Shown here: one piece after another, positions 1-10,447 of the stretch
How the letters are laid out: each line of letters opens with the position of its first letter
Numbering within the stretch: position 1 is the stretch's first letter
Source of the DNA: Galdieria sulphuraria
Taxonomy: Eukaryota; Rhodophyta; Bangiophyceae; Galdieriales; Galdieriaceae
DNA length: 64,000 nt
NCBI RefSeq assembly: GCF_000341285.1
Contig: NW_005178434.1
Location: 88,280 to 152,279 of the forward strand
Reading direction: 5' to 3'
Notes under the pieces: model-generated
Databases searched by the model: none
What the model saw: only the letters and a program-made list of their open reading frames with translations
Told to the model about the DNA's origin: nothing
Program-made: the position numbers and the translations under genes

Positions 1-612
1 ACACTTCCATTTATCATAGTTGATAACGATTCTCAATGCAGTCTTTGTATGGAAATGTTGACTACCTGTAGAGAGTATATTATTGGTTTGATGATTCGAA
101 CCAAACAATCGGAAGCCAAATCCAAAGGAGATACTTTGAGACAATTAGAATTGGCAGCTTTGATGACGCATTGCAATATGCTGATTACTCATCAACAATT
201 GGCATTACAAGCAGCTATGAAATTGGCATATGCCACTAAGAACTATCTTTATGCTTTGACTTTTGCGAAAAGGTTATTAGAATTGGCACCCAATGAAGAA
301 ATGGAAAGGACTGCCAAGAAAGTGATGCAGTTTTGTGAACGCAATCCAAACAATCAGAACCAATTGGACTATGATATAGAACAAAGCAACTTTGCAATCG
401 ACGCAGGTAGATTGAAGCCTTGTATGCAACCTCCAACTAAGAGTTGTGTATATTGTGGTGCTTGTTATGATGAAAGTTGGCATTCTATGACATGTGTGGT
501 TTGTCAAGTAGCTCAAGTAATGGAGCAACAGGATGAAAATCGCAATGCGTATGCAGGATTGATATCTTTATTGCACAAGACACAACCCATATCCAACCAT
601 ACAAAGGTTTAG
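1..612 (+). CDS. COPA: Coatomer subunit alpha (alpha-COP), C-terminal part
   Basis: This is the 3' end of the gene for the alpha subunit of the COPI coat, which drives Golgi-to-ER and intra-Golgi vesicle traffic. The frame is already open at base 1, so the start lies outside the window; 203 residues are visible. The sequence around CREYIIGL, the helical stretch with FAKRLLELAPN and the tail with two Cys pairs (CVYCGAC, CVVCQVAQ) match the conserved alpha-COP C-terminal domain, which binds epsilon-COP. The N-terminal WD40 repeats are not in the window. The TAG stop overlaps the stop of the convergent G3P dehydrogenase gene. Family call is confident; intron content upstream is unknown. Confidence 0.9.
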   Translation, partial: TLPFIIVDNDSQCSLCMEMLTTCREYIIGLMIRTKQSEAKSKGDTLRQLELAALMTHCNMLITHQQLALQAAMKLAYATKNYLYALTFAKRLLELAPNEEMERTAKKVMQFCERNPNNQNQLDYDIEQSNFAIDAGRLKPCMQPPTKSCVYCGACYDESWHSMTCVVCQVAQVMEQQDENRNAYAGLISLLHKTQPISNHTKV

Positions 613-1735
613 ATATCCAATACGATTCTCTCGACAGGCAATCCTTCAAATGCAATTCTATAAATGGTAACCATATGTGGAAATTCTTCCAATGCATTGT
701 CTTTCTTTAAAGTCAAATAAACATCTTTAGCAGTGGTTGTTCCTTGTAACTTTTGTCCATTGAGTAATTCCTCTTCGAGCACATGCCATGGCTTTTTAGT
801 TGTTATAAAAGCTTCCGCACATTTCCTATTTCTTCCACCATAACAAGTCGTAATCAAATCGGCCACTCCACAACTTTCCATAAAAGTTTCCAATTTCACG
901 TTGGAATAATATTTCTTAGCAAAACGTTGCATTTCAATCAGTCCAATTCTCATCAAAGCCGATTTGGTATTATTACCCATTTCTAAAGCATCACAAAAGC
1001 CTGCGCCTAAAGCAATCACATTCTTCAAAGCACCGCAAACTTGAACACCTGGAACATCTTTTACGAGACCAACTCGAAACATATCATCATGAAAAAGTTC
1101 TTTCATCAATTCTCCATCTTCTTGGTTTTCATAACCGATGGTTGTTTCACAAAACTTTTCTGCCGCTATTTCATTCGCTATATTCGCACCACTTAAAGCA
1201 CACATTGGAATATTCAGTTCACTTCTGCTGCTATTTCATTCGCTATATTCGCACCACTTAAAGCACACATTGGAATATTCAGTTCACTTTTGATAATATC
1301 TGTGATCAGCAGAGGACCAGATTCATTAAAGTCGATTCCTTTGATAAGACTGATTCCTCTACAGCGTTTAGAAATGGCTGATTTCATTTGTTTGCATAGA
1401 TTGCGAATAAACTTGTTTTGAAATGAGCACAATGATGAAAAGTTTCCAGAAAAACTTACTTGATGGGGAACTACAAATACCAATACCGTAGCACCCTTTA
1501 CTGCTTCCACTATGTCGGGTACTGCCACAATATTTTCTGGCAACTTGTAACCCGGTAAATATTTGATGTTTTCGTGTTGGGTGTTTATTATCTCCGTCAG
1601 TTTTTGACCATTCACTACTTCTTCGTATACCCACATATTGACTCGATCCTCGAAACGGGAACTTTTTCGAACATTTTTGCCAATCAACCTGGAAGCTGCT
1701 GAGCCCCAGTTACCGGAGCCTACTATAGCTACTCT
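609..1735 (-). CDS. NAD-dependent glycerol-3-phosphate dehydrogenase
   Basis: The enzyme reduces dihydroxyacetone phosphate to glycerol-3-phosphate with NADH, feeding glycerolipid and glycerol synthesis. The Rossmann motif VAIVGSGNWGSA lies just upstream of 1687, followed by FVVPHQ, ISLIKGID, the GANIANEIA block and CGALKNVIALGAGFCDAL, all typical of eukaryotic GPD. A 48-bp intron (1412-1459) splits VVPHQ from FIRNL and stays open in frame. A 65-bp direct tandem duplication (1158-1287) repeats the segment coding for ELNIPMCALSGANIANEIAAE and shifts the frame, so the two halves do not join directly. An in-frame stop lies just upstream of about 1735 with no ATG between, so the first exon lies between there and 1867 and its start is unresolved. 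The neighbouring gene encodes an acyltransferase of the same lipid pathway. Confidence 0.85.
1158..1287. repeat. 65-bp direct tandem duplication inside the G3P dehydrogenase gene
   Basis: Bases 1158-1222 and 1223-1287 are the same 65-bp sequence with a single difference (gccgc against gctgc near the start). Because 65 is not a multiple of three, the second copy breaks the reading frame unless it is spliced out, is allelic, or is an assembly error. Confidence 0.95.
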
Positions 1736-1867
1736 TTCTTTTTGAATAGAAAAACTTTCAACAACAATTTATCTCAAAAATGAAAAAGTCAGAAACAACG
1801 GAAAAAAGGGAATCGACGGTTTTGGACCTCTGAGAACGTCATCGGTCAAGCGAATTTGGGAACCACA

Positions 1868-2917
1868 TTACAACGGCGATCTATTCCACGTTGTCTCATT
1901 GCTTTCTAAAGGCTTTTCTATAACAGATTTACAAATATCTGCGAGTTGTTTGTCTTCATAGTTTTCTACTTGGATCATGGGATGTACGTGAATAGTGATA
2001 GGTTTGTTAGGAAAACCCACAGGTAACCAAGCAAAACTGGGCATCACTTCTCGAGTACCTAAAATTGTTAAAGGCACGATAGGCACTTGAGCTTGTTTTG
2101 CAGCTTTGAAAGGTCCTATTTTAAAAGGTAAAAGTCTGCCATGAACACTACGAGTGCCTTCTGGAAACATCACCAGTGATACACCTGATTGAAGCTTTCG
2201 TACTATTTCATGATAGGTTTGCAACTGGCGACGACTATCTCCACGTTTTAAACCCACATATCCGGCCAAAGCCATTGCCCAACCTTGAAACAGCGGTCTA
2301 TTTCCTTTTTCAACATGAACTTTGAGACACTTACCGATGACAGGATAGGAAAAAACTTCAATTTTGGATACAAACTTGAACTTTCGTTTCAACGCAGATA
2401 AAACATAAATATCCAAATAACTCTGATGATTGGCAACATACATTACTACTTCATCCGATCGAGGTAAATTTTCTTCGCCTTGAATAACCACCTGTAGACG
2501 ACAACAAAAAAGGGTTAAACGCATCCATAACATAGCAAACCGATCCAATAAACGACGGCGTACACGATCTAATAACAAAGTGACGGGAAATAACGCAGTA
2601 AAGACGGGAAAAAGAATCACTGCCCACAAGTAGGTCACGATTAGGAAGAATACACCGAATACACTGAATCGCTTCTTTTTTACTTCACTGGACTGTTTCA
2701 TTGCTAAGTTAAACTTTTCACACCAAGGACGACTCGAGGTTGTACTTTTCAAAACAATTTTGTGAAGATAAGCCCTACGTAACGAAGGAAATGGTCCGCT
2801 GTAGAAAACAACTGGCTGTAAACAGATACGCGTGGACTGCTGCGTTGAAACATATACAGTAGAAACACTAGGAACACAAAGGCGACTGTAAAAAGAAAAC
2901 AAAAAGCAAGGACTCAT
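1868..2917 (-). CDS. 1-acyl-sn-glycerol-3-phosphate acyltransferase, probably plastid
   Basis: A PlsC-family enzyme that acylates lysophosphatidic acid to phosphatidic acid. The reading frame carries the NHxxxxD motif (NHQSYLD, H164 and D169), FPEGTRS near 251-257 and a later PIVPLTI block. Two hydrophobic helices lie around residues 85-117, ahead of the catalytic domain. A 51-bp intron (2284-2334, GTAAGT..CAAG) is open in frame; removing it restores the family sequence VIGWAMALAGYVGLKR, so the mature protein is about 332 residues. The basic, Ser/Thr-rich N-terminus of about 70 residues looks like an organelle targeting peptide, favouring a plastid enzyme. It sits next to G3P dehydrogenase on the same strand. 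Confidence 0.9.
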   Translation of the reverse strand: MSPCFLFSFYSRLCVPSVSTVYVSTQQSTRICLQPVVFYSGPFPSLRRAYLHKIVLKSTTSSRPWCEKFNLAMKQSSEVKKKRFSVFGVFFLIVTYLWAVILFPVFTALFPVTLLLDRVRRRLLDRFAMLWMRLTLFCCRLQVVIQGEENLPRSDEVVMYVANHQSYLDIYVLSALKRKFKFVSKIEVFSYPVIGKCLKVHVEKGNRPLFQGWAMALAGYVGLKRGDSRRQLQTYHEIVRKLQSGVSLVMFPEGTRSVHGRLLPFKIGPFKAAKQAQVPIVPLTILGTREVMPSFAWLPVGFPNKPITIHVHPMIQVENYEDKQLADICKSVIEKPLESNETTWNRSPL

Positions 2918-3853
2918 CTTGACGCTTTAAATCCTGCAGGCAACCATGATAAAGGAATCAAACGAACACATGTACTCTATAAAAATTGAAACAATTAACC
3001 AATCGTTCAAAGCTAAAATAAACTAGTTAAAACAACCTGAAAATGAAAAAAGACAAAAAATGCCAAGAATTGTGAATAGCAAGCAAATAAAAAGGATTTT
3101 AACAGAGTAAATGTCAAACAGTTAAATAAGCACATTACAAATTTAAACAGCGAAACTTCAATATTGAATATGGAAATAGATGAAACATAGCAAACTATCA
3201 ATTTGAGATATAACAAAAAATTACATATAATTTTTTCAGGAAAACACTTTACAACTATCGTATACACAAAAACAGAAGAGCAGAAATTCATTTATAAATA
3301 AATAAATAGTTTTAAAAAATTTCGTCCAAAATGAGCAAAAAACGAGAATCTTATTCCAACGAATTGTTCCTGGAAAATACTTTCCGAAAATTGTCCGTTA
3401 AAACAATGAAAATCTTTGAGTAAAATTAAAGCTTTGTAACTGGCAACAACTTTTGATTCTATTCTTTTAATTTTATGCTTGAGTTAAATCTCTTTGGAGA
3501 AGCTTCTTTAAATGCCATAACAAAATGCGTCATTCTTTTTTTTTTAAACTTTTTTTAAAAATCCATCAATGAGCTTACTTTGCAAGCTTAATCTTTTATT
3601 AAAAGTTTGTTAGTTTGCAGCGGAATTTATTTTAGCTCTATAAATCTAAAAGAAAACCATTAAACACTTTTGTCTTCTTTGTTCAATCGCGAAACTTAAT
3701 CTGATTATTTGAATTAAAATTGTTTGCGCTAACCAAATCTCTATTTGTGGCTGGAATTTCATTCCGTTGTAGATCTTTAATATTCATTTGATATTCCAGT
3801 GAACCATTTGTTTTTTATTTAATCGTTCGTTTTGACAAATTCTCGGTTATTAT
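2918..3853. other. AT-rich intergenic spacer
   Basis: About 0.94 kb of very AT-rich DNA between divergent genes, the acyltransferase (-) and the DUF1350 protein (+). The longest frame (3013-3291, minus) is a hydrophobic low-complexity translation with no family resemblance. I see no RNA gene here. It probably holds the two promoters. Confidence 0.6.
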
Positions 3854-5050
3854 ATGGGCTTTATTTGTCTACTTTCTCAAAAGAGTATCAAGTCAGAAAA
3901 TTTTCTGTCGAGAAATGTTTTTTACTCAAAGTGTTCTGTAAAAGTCTCACGGTTTTTCTTGTTAAGACCAGCTTTTCTTCATAGAAGAACTTGGCGCTTT
4001 CTCGAGAATTTAGTTGGTCGATCCTTTGGAGCTAATCGTGTTCCACAGTGGGAACATTTCGACAAGTTGTATCTTCTTCGTCCCTCCACAGTTTTCAGTC
4101 GAACCCCGCTTGGTGTTATTCATTTTGTTGGTGGAGCTTTTGTAGGTTCTAGTTCTCAACTAGCATATCGTTCGCTCCTTGAGGGCCTTGTCCAGCTTGG
4201 CTATTTAGTAATTGTGACTCCTTATGACACAAGTTTTGACCATTTAGTTGCTGCGGAGTCAGTGAATAGTTCATTTGTAAGAGTAATGCGACAGTTACAG
4301 GAAGAGTATGGAATCGCGTTGCCTGTGGTTGGTCTATCTCATAGTCTGGGTTGCATTATTCAGATTCTTTCCAGTTGCTTGTTCCCTCACGTAGACGTTA
4401 ATACGAAGGGACATATTTTTATGGCATACAACAACAAGCCGTTGAAGAAAGCGGTTCCTTTATATAAAGAGCTTCTTATTCCATCCATTCAGATGTTTTC
4501 CAGCTGGTCCATACCCAAGGAGGAAATGAATAGTACTTGGAAAAGAATATCTTCACTTTTTGAAGGTTTCATTGTATCGACTGGTGATTCTATCATGGAA
4601 AATATAGATTCCAAAACTTTGAAAGAACAGGTTTATTTCAACTGGCAACAGATCCAAAGAGCTTGGAAGCAGTTGGATCCATTGCTAGAGCAAATACAGA
4701 GTGGACGGGACGAGTTTCATCCTTCACCTTCTGATATAGAGAATATCATCATTCAAAAGTATTCCCATTCCAGTATCATTATTCGCTGTGAAGATGACTT
4801 GATAGATGAATCATTGCAACTTTATAGATTATTAAGAGGACGTGACTTATATATCAAATTGAGAAGTGTTCCTGGGACGCACCTAACACCCTTGGAACAG
4901 AACACTCAGGTTGTCGATAACTTTCTAAGGACCCATTTTCAAATTTCGAGCTCTTTTTCCCAAATGAGCAACTTGTATCGTTTGATAGAGGTGATTGGTG
5001 ACTCTCTAGCAGAAATTATTTTCAAACAAGCTTCAACTAGAATAATATAG
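3854..5050 (+). CDS. DUF1350 family alpha/beta-hydrolase-like protein
   Basis: A 398-residue single-exon protein of the DUF1350 family, known from cyanobacteria, algae and plants and usually plastid-located; its function is not established. The diagnostic GVIHFVGGAFVGSSSQLAYR block lies at about residues 94-113, followed by GYLVIVTPYDTSFDH and a nucleophile-elbow-like GLSHSLGC. The C-terminus contains an acid/His-containing strand (RSVPGTHLTP) that could supply the rest of a hydrolase triad. The first 55 or so residues are basic and rich in Ser and Phe, like a transit peptide. Family membership is firm; hydrolase activity is an inference from the fold signature. Confidence 0.85.
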   Translation: MGFICLLSQKSIKSENFLSRNVFYSKCSVKVSRFFLLRPAFLHRRTWRFLENLVGRSFGANRVPQWEHFDKLYLLRPSTVFSRTPLGVIHFVGGAFVGSSSQLAYRSLLEGLVQLGYLVIVTPYDTSFDHLVAAESVNSSFVRVMRQLQEEYGIALPVVGLSHSLGCIIQILSSCLFPHVDVNTKGHIFMAYNNKPLKKAVPLYKELLIPSIQMFSSWSIPKEEMNSTWKRISSLFEGFIVSTGDSIMENIDSKTLKEQVYFNWQQIQRAWKQLDPLLEQIQSGRDEFHPSPSDIENIIIQKYSHSSIIIRCEDDLIDESLQLYRLLRGRDLYIKLRSVPGTHLTPLEQNTQVVDNFLRTHFQISSSFSQMSNLYRLIEVIGDSLAEIIFKQASTRII

Positions 5051-5228
5051 ATAACCACAATGGGTGCGTGATAGATACAGTGGCACATCTAGCAATGTCT
5101 ATTTTGAGATGATTCACAATCCAAATACGGTTGTGATTTGGTATTCTTTTTATTAGTAACCATATCATATTTTACATTCTACTTGTATATAGCTCGAGCA
5201 AAACTTATAAAGCCAACTATCTTAAGGT

Positions 5229-5849
5229 TCATTCACCCGTCTCCAGAGAATGCGAAGTAGCTGGTACCAACGTTTCTAAAGGCACACTCACTGTTGTCCG
5301 GAGTGATAGAGCTGCGTCCACCTTATCAGGTGCAATTTTTTCCTCCCTTTTGAACTTTGCCTTTACCTGTTTTCGGTTTCTCTTTGGAAATAACTGGGCT
5401 ACCAAAGAAAAGTCGGTTCCAAATTGTTGCAATCCTCGGTAAAACAGTTCCGTTTCTTCCTTTGTCCATCTCTCCGTCGTTGTTCTTTTGGAGTACGTAG
5501 CAGAATTGACTCTGTCAGGACCGTTCACCACTCGAACTACTTGTGACTCCACTTGAGTAGGAGCGTCTGTGGCTACAATTAACGAGTCCTCGTCAACCGT
5601 TATATTTCCCTCGTCATCAAACTTGAGTTGAGGAGCCATGGAAGAGCCTTTCTCCACTGTATTGGTGGATGATGAAGGTGGACTCCAACTCTCGTCTTGA
5701 CCCATACTCGAGTTGTCGTCTTCTAGTTGCTCCCAACTTTTTCTTCTCTTCTTATTCCATTTTGATATAGTAGGTGTTAATTGTAGACCTGTTTTCTTTC
5801 TTTGTGTGATAAGTTCTGAAATCGTTTGCTTCCGAAGATCGTCTGGCAT
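5229..5849 (-). CDS. BDP1: TFIIIB component B'' (Bdp1)-like SANT protein
   Basis: Bdp1 is the TFIIIB subunit that opens Pol III promoters (tRNA, 5S, U6). The sequence shows the Bdp1-type hydrophobic/acidic lead-in LKFDDEGNITVDEDSL, then a SANT/Myb domain RWTKEETELFYRGLQQFGTD...LFPKRNRKQVKAKFKREEK, the Bdp1 signature that distinguishes it from other SANT proteins. I placed the start at the ATG of MPDDLRKQ; the frame continues upstream through a CT repeat (5879-5894) but only with non-ATG starts. At 206 residues it is far shorter than yeast or human Bdp1, although the SANT core is intact. An additional 5' exon cannot be excluded. Confidence 0.8.
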   Translation of the reverse strand: MPDDLRKQTISELITQRKKTGLQLTPTISKWNKKRRKSWEQLEDDNSSMGQDESWSPPSSSTNTVEKGSSMAPQLKFDDEGNITVDEDSLIVATDAPTQVESQVVRVVNGPDRVNSATYSKRTTTERWTKEETELFYRGLQQFGTDFSLVAQLFPKRNRKQVKAKFKREEKIAPDKVDAALSLRTTVSVPLETLVPATSHSLETGE

Positions 5850-6132
5850 CTTGGACAATTCTAAATCCGTTTTTGTACCTCTCTCTCTCTCTCTGCATGT
5901 GAAAATGACTCTACAGAGAAATAGAATGAATATTCTCTTTCTCTCCAAAGTACATTCAAATAAAATATCTATTCATATCAATGACTATACCATTCTATCC
6001 AAAAGTATATAAAAAAACCTTTCCTCATGAATCGGATATTCTCTATCATGGCCTTCCTCCTCATTTGCGTTTCTTTCTTCTCCCGTTTTAAAGAAGAAAT
6101 TCTTTTGAGAGAAATCATTCCATTGTTTTTCC

Positions 6133-6834
6133 ATGCCTATTACTAGTGCAGAATATATTCTCACTTATTTTCCTATTCGAGGACGTGCTGAACACATCCG
6201 ACTGTTACTGGAAGACTGTAAAATACCGTATCAACAAAACCTGATTGCAAACGAAGATTGGAAGCAACTCAAAGCTCAGGGTCCAGAAACCGGGGAGATT
6301 CCTTTTGCCCAACTTCCTGTGTTGCAACATGACAAGCTGTACTTGGCACAAAGTGGTGCTATAGCTAGATATATAGCACGTAGACATAAAAAGTATGGCC
6401 AAAATGAGATGGAAATGAGCTTGGCAGATATGATGTACGACACAGTGTCGGATATTCGTCAAGTTTATAGAGATTTCATATTTGATGAAAATTGGCAGGC
6501 AAAGAGGGAAAAGTTCGTTGAAAATGCTTCCAACAGGTTTGCTCTTTTGGAGAAATATGTGAATAGGAGGAATACTCCTTATTTGGTTGGAGAAGATACT
6601 ACTTTTGCAGACTATCATCTGTTGGAAGTTATTCATATTATCCAAAGAGTACAGGTGAGTGGAGTGATATCTGAAATAGATAGAACAACTAAGACTATTG
6701 ATTAGAGTGATATTATAAAGCCATATTCTTGGCTTGGTTCATTTTGTCAAAATATGGAGTCTCGTCCCAATATAGCGGAATATTTAAAGTCCTCTCGTCG
6801 ATTTGAGAAGCCTGTACCTTTACCACATGCTTGA
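6133..6834 (+). CDS. Glutathione S-transferase (sigma/alpha-like), copy 1
   Basis: A cytosolic-type GST conjugating glutathione to electrophiles. The N-terminal thioredoxin-fold domain starts with YILTYFPIRGRAEHIR, with a Tyr in the usual G-site position, then QLPVLQ and the SNAIL-like AQSGAIARYIARRH. The C-terminal helical domain ends with RPNIAEYLKSSRRFEKP. There are two exons, 6133-6654 and 6706-6834, with a 51-bp GT..AG intron after VQ; the spliced protein is 216 residues. A paralogue on the opposite strand at 14.6-15.3 kb has an intron of the same length at the same place. Confidence 0.93.
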
Positions 6835-6976
6835 AAGTATATACTCTCGATGAGAACCTATCCCAATCGGATAGAGATATTCGAGAGTTTCATTTTAACC
6901 TCTTGTTCTCAAGTAAAGATATTTGTGTTTGTTGAGTAGAAAAGGGAAAAGTACTCTGATGCTTTCTAACAATCTT

Positions 6977-8768
6977 TCATTCTTCTCGTAAGGAAACAAT
7001 CGAATCTACATTCGCTTGTCGACGTGAAAACACTTTGAAATATTCTTCGAGAGGAGGAAGAGTATCCAATTTTTGTTCACCTCGAACAATTTTGGCAGCC
7101 CATGTTCTTTCAACTTCTTTGCAAGCATCTGAAATCGTTCTTCCAGAAAATTCCTTTCCCATACTTGCCAAAGTATACAAACCTTCTCGTGGTAGATGAG
7201 TCGCATATAAATGAATAATGTCTGCTCGAGTATCAATATCAGGTAACTCAAAATGTATAATTTCATCAAATCGTGATAACAAAGCAGCGTCCAAGTCATT
7301 CTTTCGATTGGTTGCTGCAATAAGAATAGACTTGCTTTGACCCGTAAGACCATCCAAATGTCTCAACAGAACAGACAATGTACGTCGAGTGGCTTCATGC
7401 ATAGAAGAACGATCGCCCAAAAAGGAATCAATCTCATCTAAAAATACAAAACAGGGTCCATAATCATTACATACTTGAAGAAGCTTGGATAACTTCTTTT
7501 CCGAATCTCCATACCATTTACTAGTAATGGCTTCCATAGTTACATGTACCAAAGGAATGTTTCCCCGACTAGCTAGTATTTTGGCAACCGTAGTCTTCCC
7601 AGTGCCTGGTGGACCTTCAAATAGAACGGCTTTTGGAATAGGTGAACGGTATGACTTTCTTACACTGCAACTCACTTTTTCAAAAATATCTCTATGAACA
7701 AGAGGAAGTACCACAGCTTCTTCTACCTTTTCTTTTTGATATCGGTATCCTGCCAACATATCCCAGGAAAAGGAATCCTCTGGAAAGAATATGGAGGCAC
7801 CATATCGTGATACTTTTCTTTCCAACTTTTCTATTCGATCAAAACTACCGATAGTATCTTCATCTTCATCTTCTTCCAAACTTGTTTTACTCTTCATGTT
7901 GGGAAGAAGATTGTGCATTTTGGACTCCAAACGTTGCAAGTACTTTCCCAAAGTGTCATAAATATCCAGATGAGTAACCACGTTGAAAGCTTCTGTTGAA
8001 TGACAAGCTTCATAGGCATTCAACAACATATCCAACTCTTTCTTCAACAAAAATGGAGCTTGCTTCTCATAACGGATATTGTTTGGAAAACTATCGTTTT
8101 CTTCTCCCCATATATCTACTCGAAACGAAGAACGAACGACTACCGAGGCACCATTTTTGGTACAGGTGCGAAAAGAGATATCCAAGTCACTTGCACGAAG
8201 AAGTAATCCTGTTTCTATTGCCTTTTCTGCAAAGTATAATACAAGAGTGGATCTCTTCACTTTGTTCTGAATAGGTAACGTTATAGAGCAATGTTGTTCA
8301 GTGTGAACGAACGCTGGCAAGCTTGCACCTGGAACTTGTGCTTGCAATTCCCTGAATCGCTCTTGGACGACATCCCAGTCTATGACAGTTTCATCAGAGT
8401 TTACTGGAGCCGGAGGAGGTGAAGAAGAGGAAGACGAAGGAGGAGCGTCTGAAGAAGGATATCCCTCATAAGGAGGAGGGTCACTACTGACAACTGGGTG
8501 GTGGTGGTTGTTCCCTTTCTTCGGAGCTTCACTCTTTCCCCTTTTTGAGCTGCTCTTATGCCTTTTTGAAAATAGATAGTTTTTGTTTGGCAAATAACCT
8601 ATTGTCAGCAAGTGAGAGTTAGCCAAAAAGGAACCGCCAAAAAAGGTACCCACCCAAAGCTGACAAAAACGTGGTGGAGTGATGCGTAAACTTTGTTACT
8701 CTTTGAAAACTTGCTAGCGTATAAGTTTTCTTGAATAAAGCTGAATAAAGAACTAAAGATCTTAGCAT
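6977..8768 (-). CDS. AAA+ ATPase with mitochondrial-type presequence
   Basis: A single-AAA-domain ATPase of about 578 residues. The long reading frame begins without an ATG. A first exon (8654-8768) encoding MLRSLVLYSALFKK, a basic Ser/Leu-rich presequence-like start, joins it after a 55-bp intron (8599-8653, GTGGGT..AATAG, with CTAAC inside). Then come a Pro/Ser-rich linker, a family-unknown domain, an acidic EEDEDED stretch and the AAA module: Walker A GPPGTGKT (about 367-374), Walker B FVFLDEID, sensor AATNR and arginine finger LSRFD. The module resembles Msp1/katanin-like and bacterial AAA proteins, but I cannot assign a precise subfamily. It ends about 140 bp from the GST stop (convergent). 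Confidence 0.85.
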
Positions 8769-9127
8769 GGCTTCCTTTTTGTACTAGTCTGTCACAATTT
8801 AAAGAATTCACCACAATCATTCATCAGGTTTGAGACAATACCTTCCAAGGTAAGAGAATATGTGTCTAACTTCATGGACAAGTATCTTGTTCATTCATAG
8901 AATACTAAGAACATATTTTGACTTAAATAGGGAAAATAGCTCTTCTGAATGATGGTAACAAGCTTGAGTTTATTACGTTGCCTATTATATAGGAAGAGAT
9001 AGATCACTGTGCTCTATTTTGGAGAATTTCTTAAGAGAATTCGCTGGAATTGGTCATTTGGCCCACATTCTTCGAAAGTTTTTGTATGATCCAACCAACG
9101 CTTGGCGACTGGAGAATTTCTACTCCT

Positions 9128-10099
9128 ATGGAAAATAGGAATCAACAGGAAAGAGTTATTATCTGGAATAGAAAATATAGAAGAAAAGTGGGTGGTAACG
9201 CAGCTCCTTTTAGGCGTAACTTGGCTGCATATTTGCAAAAGCACCCCGATTGTGAGGTCTACTGTGGACAGGACTTGTACAAAGAAACAGTGCCATCAGT
9301 TAGACCGATATTACCAAAAGCACAACCTTCTCTCTATCCTGATGTTGGAATGGACATATTTGGTCAGTATAACAGCTCAATGACAAGGAAAGAGGGATTG
9401 CGGTGGAGTGAAAGACCAAGCTATAGAGACAACTCCTTGACTACTAGAGCGGACTTTTTTGGCTTCTCTCCTGTTGGCAAATTTTGGGAACCAAAAACAG
9501 ATACAGACTTCAATTATTTAGAGAACTCGTGGGTGGAAGAGGAGGTAGATAGTAGTAAGCCTATGGAAGAATATGAAAACAAATCGCGAGATAATGTTGA
9601 TTGTGCAGTTTCGAAAAATGAAAGGAAACTTGTACAAATTGAGCAAATAGTGGATAGCAGTGAGTCTAGTTTACGTCATACCTCTGAAGTGTCTGCAGAA
9701 GAGGGCAACGTAAAACCTGCGTTGAGAGGCCTTTGTGATCTCGCCAGTCATCCTACCTTGCAGTTTGAACCATCCATGGTAGTTTTTATCATTTTTATAG
9801 ACACTATGATACTAATTGATCATATACGTATTTAGGTTTCACCTTGTGTGTCTACACCAGAAGGTAGTTTTCCGTTTTCAAACTCGTTTCATACTCCCTA
9901 TTCTATTGACTCATCTGGTTCATCCTATTCTTTAAAAGAAAGGTGGGCATTGCTTCGTTCAGAAGCAGTAAAGAGTGTGATAAAGAGTTCCGAAACAACT
10001 CAAGAGGAGGAGGGGATAGGTTCGTTCCCCGGGTCTGTGCCAACACCCTCACGCATGATGGACTATGAATACTATTCTTCTTATCACGAGTTTAGATAG
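9128..10099 (+). CDS. Unrecognised protein with a conserved-looking N-terminal block
   Basis: I do not recognise this 304-residue protein. Two exons, 9128-9778 and 9836-10099, are joined by a 57-bp intron (GTAGTT..TTTAG, with an ACTAAT branch-like site). I chose the ATG of MENRNQQER because the frame only becomes protein-like there. Residues 8-50 form an unusual compact block: VIIWNRKYRRKVGGNAAP followed by a RRNLAAYLQKHPDCEVY segment and GQD. It has the look of a small conserved nuclear motif, but I cannot name it. The rest is acidic and Ser-rich and probably disordered. The bZIP gene follows on the same strand. Confidence 0.7.
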
Positions 10100-10447
10100 G
10101 AGACCTGGGTTTCTGAATTATCTGTTCATCTGTTGTACAACGCAATCAAATCTGGACAAGAGTCAACCTGTGTTGAGACACACTCACAATTCCCAAATTG
10201 TCCCTGAATGGGTCGAGTCGGGGGGGGGGGGGAACTGAGACGTTCTCTCAACTGATTTTCGTCCGCCTTCCAGTGATCGTTAATCGGATCAGGAGAGGAC
10301 AACAGCTAAGCCTATTACACACATTTCAAACGTAAAAGACACGTTTGGAGGAGCTTGCAAACTGTGATTTCCATTGTAATTTTTTGGGCTATTTTTATCT
10401 AGTTGTGTTGATACTTGTTCCACTGAGAAATACTGGGAATTCAAATT
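10100..10447. other. Intergenic spacer with G13 run
   Basis: About 350 bp between two plus-strand genes. It contains a run of 13 G (10220-10232), rare in this AT-rich DNA, and no convincing frame or RNA gene. It is probably 3' UTR of the upstream gene plus promoter and 5' UTR of the bZIP gene. Confidence 0.6.

Noticed and set aside
3013-3291. 92-codon minus-strand frame of hydrophobic residues
   Set aside because: Low-complexity translation of AT-rich spacer without any motif.
9750-9840. Hydrophobic tail in the 9.1-kb protein suggesting a membrane anchor
   Set aside because: It is the translation of a 57-bp intron; splicing continues in frame to 10099.
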